The notes beneath the pieces are model-generated. The model worked only from the letters and a program-made list of their open reading frames with translations. It was not told the DNA's origin and did not search any database. A DNA stretch of 64,000 nt from JANMDS01 sp031430575. GTDB taxonomy: Bacteria; Pseudomonadota; Gammaproteobacteria; Burkholderiales; Casimicrobiaceae. Below, piece after piece: positions 62,503-64,000 of the stretch; positions within the stretch are counted from its first letter, which is position 1; the number at the start of each line of letters is the position of its first letter. The stretch lies in the NCBI GenBank assembly GCA_031430575.1, contig JANPBT010000031.1:1-64000 (forward strand). The letters are read 5' to 3'. The position numbers and the translations under genes are program-made.

Positions 62503-63306
62503 ATGGGCGTTTTCAGAAATTTTGTTGTGACCGCGGGTGTGGCGTTGGTCTCCAGTCAAACCATGGCCATTGGCCACTTGGCCGATGTGGAAATCGTTGA
62601 TCGCGCGTCCGGGCGTGTGTTGCCCCTGCATCTGCACGAGGGCGAAGCGTGGGTAGCGGGCACGCCGGGGGCGAAGTATGCGATTAGGCTGCGCAATACG
62701 GGCTGGAATCGGGTGCTCGCCGTAATTTCAGTGGATGGCGTCAATGTAGTTTCGGGGCAGACCGCTGCGAGCGCACAAACAGGTTACGTCTATAGCCCAT
62801 TTGAGCGCGGCGAGATTGCCGGTTGGCGTAAGAGCGATAACGAAATCGCAGCGTTTGAGTTTGTGGCTTCGTCGCACTCGTATGCCGAGCGCACCGGGCG
62901 GCCTGCGAACGTGGGCGTGATTGGCGTTGCGCTGTTTCGCGATAAAGAGCGCGTAGTGCATCGCCGCGAGTTTATGCCCGCGCCGCAGGCTGCGCCCGCG
63001 CCGCTGATGGAATCAAGTAGATCAAGCCCGCAATCGCTTTCAAAGTCGAGCAGCGAAGCAGCGGGCGCGGCCGATTCAGCAAAAAAATTGGGCACGGGTC
63101 ATGGCGAGCGGGAGGTTTCACAGGTTACCCGTGTGCAATTTAACCGCGAGAGCGATACACCTAATGAAGTGATCCGCATTCGCTACGATAGCGCTGAAAA
63201 TTTGATTGCAATGGGCGTGATGAAACCGAAATATGCGTGGCGCAATCCGCTTCCCAATGCCTTTCCGCGCGACAGTTATGTGCCCGACCCCCCTGCAATG
63301 CGTTAA
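62503..63306 (+). CDS. Secreted hypothetical protein of an ECF sigma operon
   Basis: A 267-residue exported protein (signal MGVFRNFVVTAGVALVSSQTMA). The N-terminal domain has VEIVDRASGRVLPLHLHEGEAWVAG, NRVLAVISVDGVNVVSGQTA and GYVYSPFERGEIAGWRKS, probably a beta-sandwich, followed by a Ser/Ala-rich linker and a C-terminal segment EVIRIRYDSAENLIAMGV. I recognise no named family. AAAAGGTG precedes the ATG. It lies 9 bp before an ECF sigma gene, so it is likely co-regulated with it. Confidence 0.7.
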   Translation: MGVFRNFVVTAGVALVSSQTMAIGHLADVEIVDRASGRVLPLHLHEGEAWVAGTPGAKYAIRLRNTGWNRVLAVISVDGVNVVSGQTAASAQTGYVYSPFERGEIAGWRKSDNEIAAFEFVASSHSYAERTGRPANVGVIGVALFRDKERVVHRREFMPAPQAAPAPLMESSRSSPQSLSKSSSEAAGAADSAKKLGTGHGEREVSQVTRVQFNRESDTPNEVIRIRYDSAENLIAMGVMKPKYAWRNPLPNAFPRDSYVPDPPAMR

Positions 63307-63315
63307 AAATGCAGC

Positions 63316-63897
63316 ATGGATGACGCCCGTTCGGACGAAGCGCTGATGCACGCCTACGCACGCGGGGAAGTGGCCGCCTTCACCACGCTCTATGATCGCC
63401 ACGCGCTAAGCCTGTGGCGATTTGTGTTTCGACACATGCGCAATCAGGCTGCGGCCGATGATGTGGCGCAAGATGTCTGGTGTAAGGTGATGGATGCTGC
63501 TGCGCGCTATGTGCCGAGCGCAAAGTTCCGTACGTGGCTCTTTACCATTGCCCACCATCGCGTGATCGATGTCGCGCGCACCACGCGGCATCACGCGAGC
63601 CTAGATGAAGAGAGCGAAAGCGCAACGACGCTTTATGATTCGCTCGCTGCCGAATCGCGGCTCGGGCCTTTGCGACAGATTCAATCGATGGAGCAAGGCG
63701 CTGCACTTTTGCGGGCCGTCGAGCAATTACCTGCGGCGCAGAAAGCAGCTTTTTTATTGCAAGCGGAAGGCGAAATGAGCATTGAAGACATTGCAGTGGC
63801 TACCGGCACAAGCTTCGAGACTGCGAAGAGCCGCTTGCGCTATGCCCGCAATGCCCTGCGCGAAATGCTCGCTGAGTTTTCGGATGTGGCGGCATGA
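63316..63897 (+). CDS. ECF sigma-70 family RNA polymerase sigma factor
   Basis: A 193-residue sigma factor. Region 2 is FTTLYDRHALSLWRFVFRHMRNQAAADDVAQDVWCKVM with FRTWLFTIAHHRVID; region 4 is LPAAQKAAFLLQAEGEMSIEDIAVATGTSFETAKSRLRYARNALREML. It would direct transcription of a small regulon, probably its own operon. A repeat copy (core 63731-63741) encodes LPAAQ exactly at the start of region 4. Its TGA overlaps the next ATG. Confidence 0.93.
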   Translation: MDDARSDEALMHAYARGEVAAFTTLYDRHALSLWRFVFRHMRNQAAADDVAQDVWCKVMDAAARYVPSAKFRTWLFTIAHHRVIDVARTTRHHASLDEESESATTLYDSLAAESRLGPLRQIQSMEQGAALLRAVEQLPAAQKAAFLLQAEGEMSIEDIAVATGTSFETAKSRLRYARNALREMLAEFSDVAA

Positions 63898-64000
63898 GCG
63901 ATCTTAAAAACGACCCACTCCTTGCGCGCTACCGGGAAGCGAGCGAGGCGGAGCGCGCCGAGCCGAGCGCGCGCGTACGCGCAGCCGTGCTCGCGCGTGC
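63894..64000 (+). CDS. Putative anti-sigma factor, N-terminal fragment
   Basis: Starts with an ATG overlapping the sigma factor stop (ATGA) and reads MSDLKNDPLLARYREASEAE and on to the window edge. Short, charged N-termini of this kind (DPLLARYREA) begin proteins encoded after ECF sigma factors in betaproteobacteria, which are often anti-sigma factors. The gene is truncated by the window. Confidence 0.55.
   Translation, partial: MSDLKNDPLLARYREASEAERAEPSARVRAAVLAR

Noticed and set aside
4054..63745. CRISPR-like repeats
   Set aside because: The repeat units are scattered singly or as inverted pairs with no regular spacers and no cas genes.

Overview
The window looks like a chromosomal segment of a betaproteobacterium, probably Burkholderiales or a close relative. 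The markers are polA next to a LOG-family gene, a DUF2782 protein, a choline-kinase-type thrB and a BPSS1780-family membrane protein; holC followed by a small conserved gene and valS; lptF/lptG next to pepA; and bepA with rsgA and moaC. About 60 protein genes are packed tightly, often with ATGA or TAATG stop/start overlaps. I saw no rRNA, tRNA, CRISPR array or prophage.

Layout. 1-2.7 kb is accessory: a complete IS4-group insertion sequence with 20-bp terminal repeats and a 10-bp target duplication, a cytidine-deaminase-like gene and a BrnT/BrnA toxin-antitoxin operon. 2.8-10.9 kb holds transporters, a secreted hydrolase, a Fur-boxed iron-binding protein, a cytochrome c with a flavocytochrome c sulfide dehydrogenase flavoprotein, and an exported nicotinamidase. 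11-16.6 kb is the polA/LOG/DUF2782/thrB block. 16.8-22.3 kb is a 1603-residue secreted Rhs protein with a papain-like C-terminus, a downstream two-span membrane protein (candidate immunity) and a G10 tract upstream. 22.5-28.5 kb carries an amidase, an SDR-like gene divergent from a LysR regulator, and a GHL10 lipoprotein. 28.5-33 kb is a four-gene operon matching phthalate 4,5-dioxygenase, its reductase, dihydrodiol dehydrogenase and 4,5-dihydroxyphthalate decarboxylase. 33.1-37.6 kb is lpxH, then a coupled TPR / L,D-transpeptidase / two-cyclophilin operon. 39-40.6 kb is rplU-rpmA, where L21 is fused to a helix-hairpin-helix domain. 40.6-48.2 kb is lptG/lptF, pepA, holC and valS. 48.2-53.8 kb is SDR/ALDH, rsgA, bepA and moaC. 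53.8-58.1 kb is a five-gene dtd-led operon. The window ends with an aminotransferase, an agmatine-deiminase-like lipoprotein, an FMN glutamate-synthase-like protein and an ECF sigma-factor operon cut by the edge.

The main discovery candidate is a dispersed oriented repeat, consensus ATACCTGCGGCGCAGATTT, built on the 11-bp palindrome CTGCG(G/C)CGCAG. By hand I count about 40 exact cores and about 14 one-mismatch copies in 64 kb, on both strands. It lies between genes, including five inverted pairs just after stop codons (four of them in convergent gaps). It also lies inside roughly 25 conserved genes, where it is open in all six frames and is read as APQV, PAAQ, TCGA, CAAG or LRRR. Density, orientation, intragenic tolerance and terminator-like pairs recall Neisseria DUS and Haemophilus USS uptake sequences, and the palindromic core recalls cyanobacterial HIP1. 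The sequence matches none of these that I know. It is absent from the IS/toxin-antitoxin region and from most of the rhs gene.
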